A stretch of 36,402 nt of DNA, from positions 1 through 36,402 of the forward strand of contig JACQUW010000386.1 in the NCBI GenBank assembly GCA_016210115.1, read 5' to 3'. This stretch comes from Deltaproteobacteria bacterium. GTDB lineage: Bacteria > Desulfobacterota > Binatia > UBA9968. The position numbers and the translations under genes are program-made. The notes beneath the pieces are model-generated. The model had not been told where the DNA came from, did not search any database, and saw nothing but the letters and a program-made list of their open reading frames with translations. How positions within the stretch are numbered: the first letter of the stretch is position 1; each line of letters begins with the position of its first letter. This document shows, piece by piece, positions 23,978 to 32,005 of this stretch.

Positions 23978-25111
23978 TTATTGATTGGGGAGAATCACCG
24001 GTTTGATCTCCTTAAGCTCTTCCATCGATTTGAGGGCCTCATTTACCTGCTCCAGCGAGTAGGTATTTGTAAGCATCTCCATAAAATTGAAACGATCCCG
24101 GCAATTTTTGAGAAATTGCATTGCCTTGTAGAAGTGCCGAACAGCAGCAGATACAGCCCCTACAATTTCCTTCATCTCCAAGTTGATATGGCGGGCCTGG
24201 ATAGAGATCGGGCTGGGATCAGTCTGTCCAATAACCAAATATCTACCGCCACTCCGTAGGATGTCCAATCCCTGCACAAACGCTTGAGAAGGTCCAGCAC
24301 ATTCAATCACTACATCCGGCCCCCGGCCATCCGTGAGCTTTCGAATCATTTCCTTCCTTTCGCCCGGGTCCTTGATCTCCTCGATGTCAATCACATGACT
24401 GGCACCCCATTTCCGCGCCAAATCAAGTCTTCGTTTTGGTGTCCCAACCATAATAACCTGGCCTGCCCCACAGACTACCGACAGAGCCAATGCGTAAAGT
24501 CCAACAGGCCCACAACCGAGAATCACTACATTATCTTGAATACCTAGACCTCCAAAACGCTCAAAGTTGTGGATAACTGTCCGAAAAGCGCACGTTGCTG
24601 ATGCTGCGACCTTACTATCGACTCCGTCGGGTACTTTAACGACATGGCATTCTGGTTTTACGTACACGTATTCGGCGAACCCGCCAGTTAAGTAAGGTTT
24701 TTCCCTAACGCTGCCCCAGCCATACATCCTCACATTGGGGCAAAGGGTCGGTTGAAGTGCAATAGTGCAGTAATAACACTTCCCGCACCACGGATATGCC
24801 CAGACAATCCTATCACCTTCCTCGAGGCTCTGATCAGCTGCGTCTTTTGTTCTTCCAGTTCCGAGCTCAACAATCCTCCCAACAATCTCATGCCCCATCA
24901 CCAAAGGCACACGGGAGAATAGCGTTAGCCCAGAATGCTCGCTCATTTTGCCATGAAAGATGTGAACGTCCGTACCGCAAACTGTAGATGCTTCTACCTG
25001 AGCAATAATGGCGCCTGGTTCAGGGTCAAGTATGTCTATTTCTTGGATCTCCGCCGGATGATTATAGTCCACTAGGACCGCAGCTCGACTTTTTTTGGGC
25101 ACAGTTGCCAT
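23978..25111 (-). CDS. Zinc-dependent medium-chain alcohol dehydrogenase
   Basis: 377 residues, MDR superfamily (ADH_N plus ADH_zinc_N). Catalytic zinc ligands C45 (TVCGTDVH) and H74-E75 (MGHE); structural zinc cysteines C109, C112, C115 and C124. The nucleotide fold shows GCGPVG at 199-204. The sequence resembles the threonine-dehydrogenase/phosphonate-associated ADH branch (WAYPWCGKCYYC, YGWGSVREKPYLTGGFAEY). AGGAGG lies 6 bases before the ATG at 25111. It follows hyuB3 by 32 bases and precedes the ALDH, so it probably oxidises a hydroxylated intermediate or product of the HyuAB3 reaction. Substrate inferred only as an alcohol. Confidence 0.92.
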   Translation of the reverse strand: MATVPKKSRAAVLVDYNHPAEIQEIDILDPEPGAIIAQVEASTVCGTDVHIFHGKMSEHSGLTLFSRVPLVMGHEIVGRIVELGTGRTKDAADQSLEEGDRIVWAYPWCGKCYYCTIALQPTLCPNVRMYGWGSVREKPYLTGGFAEYVYVKPECHVVKVPDGVDSKVAASATCAFRTVIHNFERFGGLGIQDNVVILGCGPVGLYALALSVVCGAGQVIMVGTPKRRLDLARKWGASHVIDIEEIKDPGERKEMIRKLTDGRGPDVVIECAGPSQAFVQGLDILRSGGRYLVIGQTDPSPISIQARHINLEMKEIVGAVSAAVRHFYKAMQFLKNCRDRFNFMEMLTNTYSLEQVNEALKSMEELKEIKPVILPNQ

Positions 25112-25143
25112 AGCCTACCTCCTAGCTATTCCGTCGCTTTGCT

Positions 25144-27291
25144 TCAACTCAATCCAAGCAGGCGAAAGCTTCGAACAAGCGGGGTGCCCGTCCGCACCAT
25201 ATCCACTTTCATGCAAACGTAGCAGAAAGGGCAAAAGAGTTCCCTAAGAACAAAGCGCTGAGTTCCGGAAACGCACTGCTCGCGTAACAGGATATGCTCT
25301 TTCCAATTTTCATGGATCGCGCATATGGAATATCCACAGCGTGAACACTGAAACACTTTTCGTGAAAGATTCAATCGGAGGTATTCGCCAAGAGGATAAA
25401 CGTCAAGGTCTTCGTGGGGAGTTACGCTGTCTGGATCTGCTGTTGGAGATTTTTGCTCAGGGATCCTTTTTTTTCGAAGGCTTTGTCTCTTTGTGGCCGT
25501 GGCCTTCTCATCTATACGAAGTTTCATATCCACGATAACACCGTATATTTCGGCTGCAGCCTCTCTTGACACATAACCATCCATTAAATCTTTTAGAACA
25601 AGCCTCGGTTCTCGCTCAAGCGGGTCTCCCCAACCTCCTCCCCCCGGCCCGGAAAGCAACATCAGTGCGTCTCCATCTTGCATACCAAATAGTGCTTTGG
25701 GCGCCAGACTCTCTTTTTTACCTTGGATTTCCGCCAGACATGTCGGGAGATTCTCCAAAGACGCTTCTTTGACCAAGGTCATGTAGGGATTCATCGCAGG
25801 GTACCCACCAGAAAGTCCCACAATATTCATCGGTTCGAAGCCGCCACCGATGCCTGCCACTCTTGCTTCACTGTTCCCTGCATCATGTAATTTAAACGCA
25901 ACTTCTAGACCCGCTCCTCCTCTGAACTTTCCAGGACCTCCACTGTCGGGCAGTTCCCTTCTCCACAAATAGAGCATAGGGTAAAAGAGCTCCGAACTTT
26001 CGACATTGGGTACCCAGCTAATGGGTGAACCTTGCCACCCGGCCGAATTACAACCATCCTTATCAAATCTGGCACCCCCACCTGCACCCATGACATTAAA
26101 CCCGATAGTAACGTAAAATCGATTCCTTTGATCTAAACCGCTCATCTGGAAATCAGCAGAAGCCCCCCAAGTCGGACAGTAAACTTCTCTCCTATATTCC
26201 GGCACTGCGTAAAGCATGTACGCCACTAACTCCTGGATCAGGCTTTCGATCAACATACTGGTCCCAGTGGGCATATTCGCAGCTGTGGCTGCAGGCTGAG
26301 TCGCGTTGACCACAGTCCCCTCAGGGAGAACGAAATCCACGACCCGATACATGCCTTCGTTCCACGGAATATTGGGAAAGAGAAATCCAGCAAGACCCAC
26401 AAAACATCCCCCCATAGTAGCGGAGGCAGAAGCGTTAATCCCATACGAGGACTGGGGGCTCGAACCGGTGAAGTCAAGGGTGACGTGCCCTTTTTCCTTT
26501 CTCATGACGCAATGGATCTCAAAGATATCTCCCGCAGGGTCATCGAGATAGGTTGATGATTCCCATTCCCCGTCGGGAATCTTCTCGAGCTTGGCGCGGG
26601 CAAGCTTCTCGGAGTAATTCATCAATTCGTGGAAGAACTGCTTCACGGTCTCCACGCCGTAGCGGTGGCACATGGCTTGGATCCGCTCCTTAGCCACGTT
26701 GATGGCCGCCATTTTTGCTTTGGTGTCCAGTGTGATCAACTCCGGTAGCCTGCACAGATTTGCCAGAGTTCGAATGGCATCGCTACGGACCTTTCCCCGA
26801 TCCATCAGCTTCAAGCCCGGGATGCGAAACCCATCCTGAAACATATCCCTGGACCACGGGCTCATCCCTCCTGGAAAAGTTCCTCCGGTATCGAGACAGT
26901 GGGTTACCGCGCCGGCCCAGCCGACCATCTCCGCGCCATAGTGGATAGGTCCAACCACCGCCATGTCGTTGTTGTGAATGCCGGAGATATAGGGGTCATT
27001 AAAGAAGAACTGGTCGTCTTCGTATATCCCCGGGTCGCTCTCGAAGGTCTTCAGGATGTATTTCGCCACCTTCCCGGTGGGCAGAGTGGTGTGGGTGCAG
27101 GCCATACCCGCCAGGACGAGATTCCCCTCGGCGTCGTATATCGACTCCATGTGGTCCCCGGCGTAAAGAACAACCGGAGACCCGCTCACTTTTTCAACAG
27201 CTTTAGTCATATCCATGACGTTCTGCTGCAGACGGTGCCGCAGGATCTCAAAAGTGACAGGATCCATTCGAATGGCAGGGTCGTCAGACAT
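25144..27291 (-). CDS. hyuB: HyuB3 fused to a C-terminal gamma zinc module
   Basis: 715 residues: a full HyuB domain (about 1-600), a linker, then an acetone-carboxylase-gamma-like module (about 632-715). HyuB motifs: N98-D99-P100, H106 and D109 (SGIHNND), H131 and D134 (VTHCLDTGG), and the GPGGGGWGDPLEREP C-terminal block. The gamma part begins LGEYLRLNLSRKVFQC and has C649-x2-C652 and C687-x2-C690 (FCPFC), with extra cysteines nearby (C657, C673, C693). The hyuA3 gene ends 4 bases upstream, and its last codons supply the GGAGG for this start. The fusion shows that the gamma module works as part of the HyuAB complex. Carboxylase-type activity is favoured but unproven. Confidence 0.9.
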   Translation of the reverse strand: MSDDPAIRMDPVTFEILRHRLQQNVMDMTKAVEKVSGSPVVLYAGDHMESIYDAEGNLVLAGMACTHTTLPTGKVAKYILKTFESDPGIYEDDQFFFNDPYISGIHNNDMAVVGPIHYGAEMVGWAGAVTHCLDTGGTFPGGMSPWSRDMFQDGFRIPGLKLMDRGKVRSDAIRTLANLCRLPELITLDTKAKMAAINVAKERIQAMCHRYGVETVKQFFHELMNYSEKLARAKLEKIPDGEWESSTYLDDPAGDIFEIHCVMRKEKGHVTLDFTGSSPQSSYGINASASATMGGCFVGLAGFLFPNIPWNEGMYRVVDFVLPEGTVVNATQPAATAANMPTGTSMLIESLIQELVAYMLYAVPEYRREVYCPTWGASADFQMSGLDQRNRFYVTIGFNVMGAGGGARFDKDGCNSAGWQGSPISWVPNVESSELFYPMLYLWRRELPDSGGPGKFRGGAGLEVAFKLHDAGNSEARVAGIGGGFEPMNIVGLSGGYPAMNPYMTLVKEASLENLPTCLAEIQGKKESLAPKALFGMQDGDALMLLSGPGGGGWGDPLEREPRLVLKDLMDGYVSREAAAEIYGVIVDMKLRIDEKATATKRQSLRKKRIPEQKSPTADPDSVTPHEDLDVYPLGEYLRLNLSRKVFQCSRCGYSICAIHENWKEHILLREQCVSGTQRFVLRELFCPFCYVCMKVDMVRTGTPLVRSFRLLGLS

Positions 27292-27295
27292 CTCT

Positions 27296-29398
27296 CTAGC
27301 CTCCGATGGTCAGAATCAGATTTAAGTGTCCATCAACGGCCCCAAGAACTCCCGGGGGAACGACCACAGTATGGCCAAAAGACTCCACGATCGAAGGACC
27401 TTCAACTTGATTCCCCGGACGTAACTTCTCGGCATCGTAGATCGACGTGCGCTGCCATCCGCGCGCTTCTCTCCAGTAAACCTCTCGCGTCCCCTTGAGC
27501 GCCACCGATGGGTCCTCACCGTAAAAATCCAACTTCTTCATTTGCGGCTTGTAAACGGTCGCGCGGCTGGTGACCTTAAAAGTTACGAGGTCTATCCCGG
27601 CCTCCCGGTAGGCGGAACCTTTCCCGTACAGCTGTTCGTATTTGGCTTCGAAGGTGTCACAGATCGCTCGAAGAGTCTCATCGGTGTATGTTCCGGCCGG
27701 CGCCGCCGTGGCTACCAGGTGTTCTTGGAAATGGTAGCGCATATCGATGAAACGAACGAGAGAGACTTCGCGAAAGCCCTCTTTCTCCATCTGTGCGAGA
27801 GCGGCGCGTTCCAGTTCCGCGAAGATCTCATTCACGCTCTCCGCTTTTGCCGGCATAGTCATGAACTCGGATTTTTCGTGGATGTGTACAACGTCACATG
27901 CGGCACAGCCGAATGCCGAATGGACCGTCGCCATAAAGGGGACAATGACTTTCCGTATGCCCAGGTCGGCTGCGAGATTCGCGCCGAACAACGGCCCCGC
28001 CCCACCATAAGAAAAAAGAATGTAGTCCGTGGGATCGTAGCCACGAGCGAAGAAAGCAGACCTCAAGAGGTCGGAAAAGCTGGCATTGGCAATCTCATGG
28101 ATCGCTAGTGCACCCTCTACGGGATCCATACCCATCGCCTTGCCCACTTTTTGAGTGATTGCTTCCTCAGCCAATTTCTTGTTAAGCTTCATCTTCCCGC
28201 CGAGAAAGTAATCCGGATTCAGATAGCCTAAGACTAACTCGGCATCTGATACCGTAGGCTCGCCTCCCCCAAATCCGTAGCAGGCTGGACCCGGGTCCGC
28301 ACCCGCGCTCTGTGGACCCACGTGGAGCGTTTTGGTTACGGGGTCGACCCAGGCAATACTTCCTCCGCCGGTCCCGATGAACACGGTGTCGATCATCGGA
28401 AAAGAGACTGTATACTGCCCCAGGATCGCCTCCCGAGCCATAGGAATAACACCATCTACCACAAATCCAACTTTGAAAGTTGTTCCCCCGACATCCGTCG
28501 CAATGGCGTTCCGGACTCCCAAAGATTCGCAAAGCAAGGATGTCCCCACCACCCCAGCCGTCGGACCAGCATCCACTGTTCCGACCCCATGCGAAATTGC
28601 GGTCTCCGGCGGAACCACGCCGCCTGACGCTACCAGGACGAACAGTGGTCCGTCATAACCTATGTCTTTGAGCCGTGTTTGAAGCGGAACTAAGTAACTC
28701 TGAAGAATAGGACCTACGTAGGCATCCAGAACCACTGTTGCAGTGCGTTCGTATTCCCCAATGATCGGACAGACATCCGAGGAGACGACCACGAAAAGTT
28801 TAGACTCGTGTTTGGTTATGATTTGGCATATTTTTCTCTCATGTGCGGGATTCATGAAGGACCAAAGGAGAGAGACCGCAATGCTATCAACCCCATTTCC
28901 TAGGAGAGAAAGGAGGACTTTTTCTATCTCCGCTTCTTCTATTGGTATAAGGACCATCCCCTTATAATCAACTCGCTCTGTCACTCCTCGCACGCGATTT
29001 TTTGGGACGAGAGGATACGGTTTATCTGTCCGTGCCATAAATTTAATTTTGTCTATGGGCAAACCGGCTACTCTTCCGATGGCCCGCATTATAAATATGG
29101 TGTCTTCATGTCCTTTCGTGGTAATTAGCCCGACTTGAGCACCGCTGCGTGTGACAACGGCATTGGACGCAACGGTAAGCCCATGTTTAATAAGAATTGT
29201 TTGCGCTAATAATTCGGCGAGCGATATGCCAACTTTCGAAGCGCCTTCGACGATGCTATCGATGAAACCGCGTGAGAAATCCCGTGGAGTGGAAAGGACT
29301 TTAGACTCGAACAGCTGACCGGCGTCATCGACAATAACCGTGTCTGTAAAGGTGCCGCCGATATCCACGCCTATGACAAATTGCCGATGGTCTGACAT
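27296..29398 (-). CDS. hyuA: HyuA-type ATP-binding subunit 3
   Basis: 700 residues, complete. GVDIGGTFTDTVI at 10-22, ATDVGGTTFKVGF, GTGGGSIAWVD, GADPGPACYGFGG, TVSDAELVLGY and YGGAGPLFG are in family order. Two details differ from the other copies: Thr replaces Ala in the usual GAGGGS, and Lys stands in GGTTFKVG where the others have Asp, Glu or Tyr-Asp. Both lie near the nucleotide or domain hinge and may reflect a different substrate. No clear ribosome site precedes the ATG at 29398, which is 46 bases after the broken gamma gene. Partner of the hyuB3-gamma fusion. Confidence 0.9.
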   Translation of the reverse strand: MSDHRQFVIGVDIGGTFTDTVIVDDAGQLFESKVLSTPRDFSRGFIDSIVEGASKVGISLAELLAQTILIKHGLTVASNAVVTRSGAQVGLITTKGHEDTIFIMRAIGRVAGLPIDKIKFMARTDKPYPLVPKNRVRGVTERVDYKGMVLIPIEEAEIEKVLLSLLGNGVDSIAVSLLWSFMNPAHERKICQIITKHESKLFVVVSSDVCPIIGEYERTATVVLDAYVGPILQSYLVPLQTRLKDIGYDGPLFVLVASGGVVPPETAISHGVGTVDAGPTAGVVGTSLLCESLGVRNAIATDVGGTTFKVGFVVDGVIPMAREAILGQYTVSFPMIDTVFIGTGGGSIAWVDPVTKTLHVGPQSAGADPGPACYGFGGGEPTVSDAELVLGYLNPDYFLGGKMKLNKKLAEEAITQKVGKAMGMDPVEGALAIHEIANASFSDLLRSAFFARGYDPTDYILFSYGGAGPLFGANLAADLGIRKVIVPFMATVHSAFGCAACDVVHIHEKSEFMTMPAKAESVNEIFAELERAALAQMEKEGFREVSLVRFIDMRYHFQEHLVATAAPAGTYTDETLRAICDTFEAKYEQLYGKGSAYREAGIDLVTFKVTSRATVYKPQMKKLDFYGEDPSVALKGTREVYWREARGWQRTSIYDAEKLRPGNQVEGPSIVESFGHTVVVPPGVLGAVDGHLNLILTIGG

Positions 29399-29444
29399 GC
29401 GTCGATTTCAACTCCGTGAGTTAGTGAAGGCTCTAACGTTTCCG

Positions 29445-29792
29445 TTAGTTATACGGGTAGACAGCTCCATTTCCCCACATCTTGCGGACGAACGTCTCAT
29501 CCTCCTTGGGAACGATTTCAGTGTGTAACGCGGTGTAGCACTCCGGGCAATAGTACTGCCTTAGAATGACTTCTTGATCGATAAACACCCTCGCCTCTCC
29601 TCGGATGTGCGGGCCGGCCGCATGGGGCGCCATTTTCTCTTTTTACCGCTCGCTTGAGAAAGCTTTCCCCCTCGTCGCAAAGCTCCAATCCCAGTGGACA
29701 CATAAGATCTGGCCCTCCACAGTCATGGCGATATTGTCATCTATCCGTATCCGCAGGCTTCTTAGCCCTTGGTCCCGGCCAGCTCTCAGCAT
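29445..29792 (-). pseudogene. Broken free gamma zinc-subunit gene (two frameshifts)
   Basis: The ATG at 29792 overlaps the hyuB4 stop as TAATG, a normal coupled start, and reads IDDNIAMTVEGQILCVH. Homology then moves to another frame at about 29691 (GLELCDEGESFLKRAVKRE, matching GYVLGPSGKSFKDYAVVRE of the intact gamma at 7239). It returns to the first frame at the C-run 29624-29627 (HAAGPHIRGEARVFIDQ, then YYCPEC). Without the shift the first frame meets TAA at 29645-29643. Restoring one base after TG at 29692 recreates the missing second Cys of the first CxxC pair. Either a decaying gene beside the gamma fused to hyuB4, or two assembly errors. Confidence 0.75.
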
Positions 29793-31993
29793 TAGGACGA
29801 AGTGACCAGCGGCTCCACGTCGAAGATGACCGGAGTCCCTTTTCGTATCACCTCCACCTCAAAGCGCGTCGCGCATTCCGGACAGTAGAACTCTCTCAAG
29901 CAAAATCTCGTCTTCTCATCGGCCGGGTGGTAAGGTCCAGCCACACTCAAGGGTCGCTCCTTCACAACTGCGTGAAGCTTGGGGTTCTCACCGGTGGGAC
30001 CATACGCATGGCCGCACTTCGCGCATCGTACCACGCTGCGGCCTCCGGTGACTACGCTCCTCAAGTATTCGCCCAACCGCCTGGCGCCCTGCGGGTGCTC
30101 GCCGCCCCAGGCGCCTCCACTCTCGACCGCCCGACCGAGCCGTTCTTGTCTGAGTTCTGCTCTCCTGCCCTCCGTCGCCGAGGCGTCCACCGCCATCCTG
30201 TCGGGGTCGATCACCACGCCGTAGATATCGCGGGCGCACTCCGGGAAGACCAGGTCGTTGACAACGTCCCGCAACACAGCGCCTGGGTCTCGGTCGATCG
30301 GATCACCATAGCCACCGGCCCCTTCCCATCGGAAGTAGAGAAACTCCCCGTTCGTGATCCATTTGCTGGGAAGGCACGCGGGGAGGACTTCCGGGACACC
30401 TTTGGCTTCGGATAGCGACTGGGGCAGCCGTCCTGCCTTGATCATGTCATTCACGTTCGCCTCATGGATAACGACGACCTGGTTGGTGGATCCAGGATAG
30501 CCGCCATAGATGCCGGCACCGTTAGGTAGCTCCACACCATGCGCGCCGGTTGTCATGTGGACGCGCTCCACGCCGTACGGGGTGAACATCTCCTCACAAC
30601 TTACTCCACCTCGGAACTTGCCCGGCCCGCCAGTATCCCGCATCTGACGGCGAAAAGCGTAGAGGATGGGATAGACAGCCTCGTGCGTTTCGATGTTCGG
30701 CATGGCCAGCGTGGGCCCATTAGCATCCCCCGCACTGTCAACCCCATCCCGGGTGGCCGTGGCTCCACAACCGCCGGACACGATGTCCATGATCAAGTAA
30801 CCATAGGGCTCGTTGAACTGGTTCAAGCCCGCAATGACCAGCACCGGGATGCCGCCTTCCCAGACAGCCATGGCGTCCTGCCATTGGTCGTTACTGCAGC
30901 CAAACATCTTCGAAAAGACCGCCTGCGATGCGTTGCGAACCGTCCAGGTGGTAGCTACCGAGGCCATGCTCACCGGGGCCGGGACTTTTGGATTGGTCAC
31001 CGTTCCCTCCGGAGCGATGAGCTCGACGGGGCGCATCAGGCCCGCGTTCCAGGGGATGTCATAGCAAAGGGCTGGAAGCAGACCCACGCAGAAGCCACCC
31101 CAAGTGCCTGCGTAGGTACAGTTGATGAACCCGGGCGCCTGCCCACTGGTGCCGGTGAAGTCCGCGGTGAGTTGATCGCCCTTCTTGGTCATGGTGAGGA
31201 CGACCTGGTAAATGTTCGGTTGCAGGCCGTCGTGATCCTCATAGTCGACGTGCCGATACGTACCGTCCGGCAGCGCCAGAAGCTTCTCACGCAGTTTGAT
31301 CTCCGAGTAGTCGATGAGCCGGTTCATCATCTCTTTGACTGTGTCCACGCCGTACGTGGCGCAGAGGTCGACTAACCGCTTCTTGGCCACGTTATCGGCC
31401 GCGATCTGCGCTTTGAAGTCCAGTCCTACTTCGGGCAGGCGAATGTTGTTGAGGATCGCATTCCAAATGTCTCGCCGCAGCTTGCCTCTCTCGACGAACT
31501 TGATCGGCGACAGCCGTAGCGCCTCCTGGTAGACCTCCGTGGCTCCGGCCCCCCATCCGCCAGGCAGGATGCCGCCCACATCCAACTGGTGGCACATGCA
31601 CCCGGCCCACCCGATCAGCTCACCGTCGTAATGGATGGGGGCCACGATGTCGACGTCGGACTGGTGCAACGCACCGCGATAGGGGTCATTCAGGATGAAC
31701 AGATCGTCCGGCTCGATTCCCGGTTCGTCCCCGCACTCTTCTATGACGCTCTTGACTGCGAGTTGCATAGCCGCCAGGTGAAGCATCACGTATGCGCCCA
31801 TAGAGACAATCTCGCCATCGGCGGTAAAGATGGCCGTGGCGAAGTCCATGACCTCCGTAACAACAGGCGAGCCGGACGTGTGGACGAGCGTCATGCCCAT
31901 CTCGTCTGTGATCTGCCACATCTTATGGCGGAGAACTTCGAAGGTTATGGGATCGATGCCCGTTCGCCTATCGGCGGAGCTGGCTGTAGACAT
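29792..31993 (-). CDS. hyuB: HyuB4 fused to a C-terminal gamma zinc module
   Basis: 733 residues: HyuB domain followed by a gamma-like module from about residue 640. HyuB motifs: N102-D103-P104, H110 and D113 (GALHQSD), H135 and D138 (CMCHQLDVGG), and GAGGYGDPIDRDP. The zinc module has C657-x2-C660 (RCAKCGHAYGPTGENP) and C704-x2-C707 (FYCPEC). The gene is visibly richer in G+C than the middle of the island (samples of 60 bases give 40-43 G/C here against about 25 at 15.2 and 22.8 kb). It follows hyuA4 by 12 bases with AGGTG before the ATG at 31993. A second, broken gamma gene overlaps its stop. Confidence 0.9.
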   Translation of the reverse strand: MSTASSADRRTGIDPITFEVLRHKMWQITDEMGMTLVHTSGSPVVTEVMDFATAIFTADGEIVSMGAYVMLHLAAMQLAVKSVIEECGDEPGIEPDDLFILNDPYRGALHQSDVDIVAPIHYDGELIGWAGCMCHQLDVGGILPGGWGAGATEVYQEALRLSPIKFVERGKLRRDIWNAILNNIRLPEVGLDFKAQIAADNVAKKRLVDLCATYGVDTVKEMMNRLIDYSEIKLREKLLALPDGTYRHVDYEDHDGLQPNIYQVVLTMTKKGDQLTADFTGTSGQAPGFINCTYAGTWGGFCVGLLPALCYDIPWNAGLMRPVELIAPEGTVTNPKVPAPVSMASVATTWTVRNASQAVFSKMFGCSNDQWQDAMAVWEGGIPVLVIAGLNQFNEPYGYLIMDIVSGGCGATATRDGVDSAGDANGPTLAMPNIETHEAVYPILYAFRRQMRDTGGPGKFRGGVSCEEMFTPYGVERVHMTTGAHGVELPNGAGIYGGYPGSTNQVVVIHEANVNDMIKAGRLPQSLSEAKGVPEVLPACLPSKWITNGEFLYFRWEGAGGYGDPIDRDPGAVLRDVVNDLVFPECARDIYGVVIDPDRMAVDASATEGRRAELRQERLGRAVESGGAWGGEHPQGARRLGEYLRSVVTGGRSVVRCAKCGHAYGPTGENPKLHAVVKERPLSVAGPYHPADEKTRFCLREFYCPECATRFEVEVIRKGTPVIFDVEPLVTSS

Positions 31994-32005
31994 TAAGGCA
32001 CCTGC

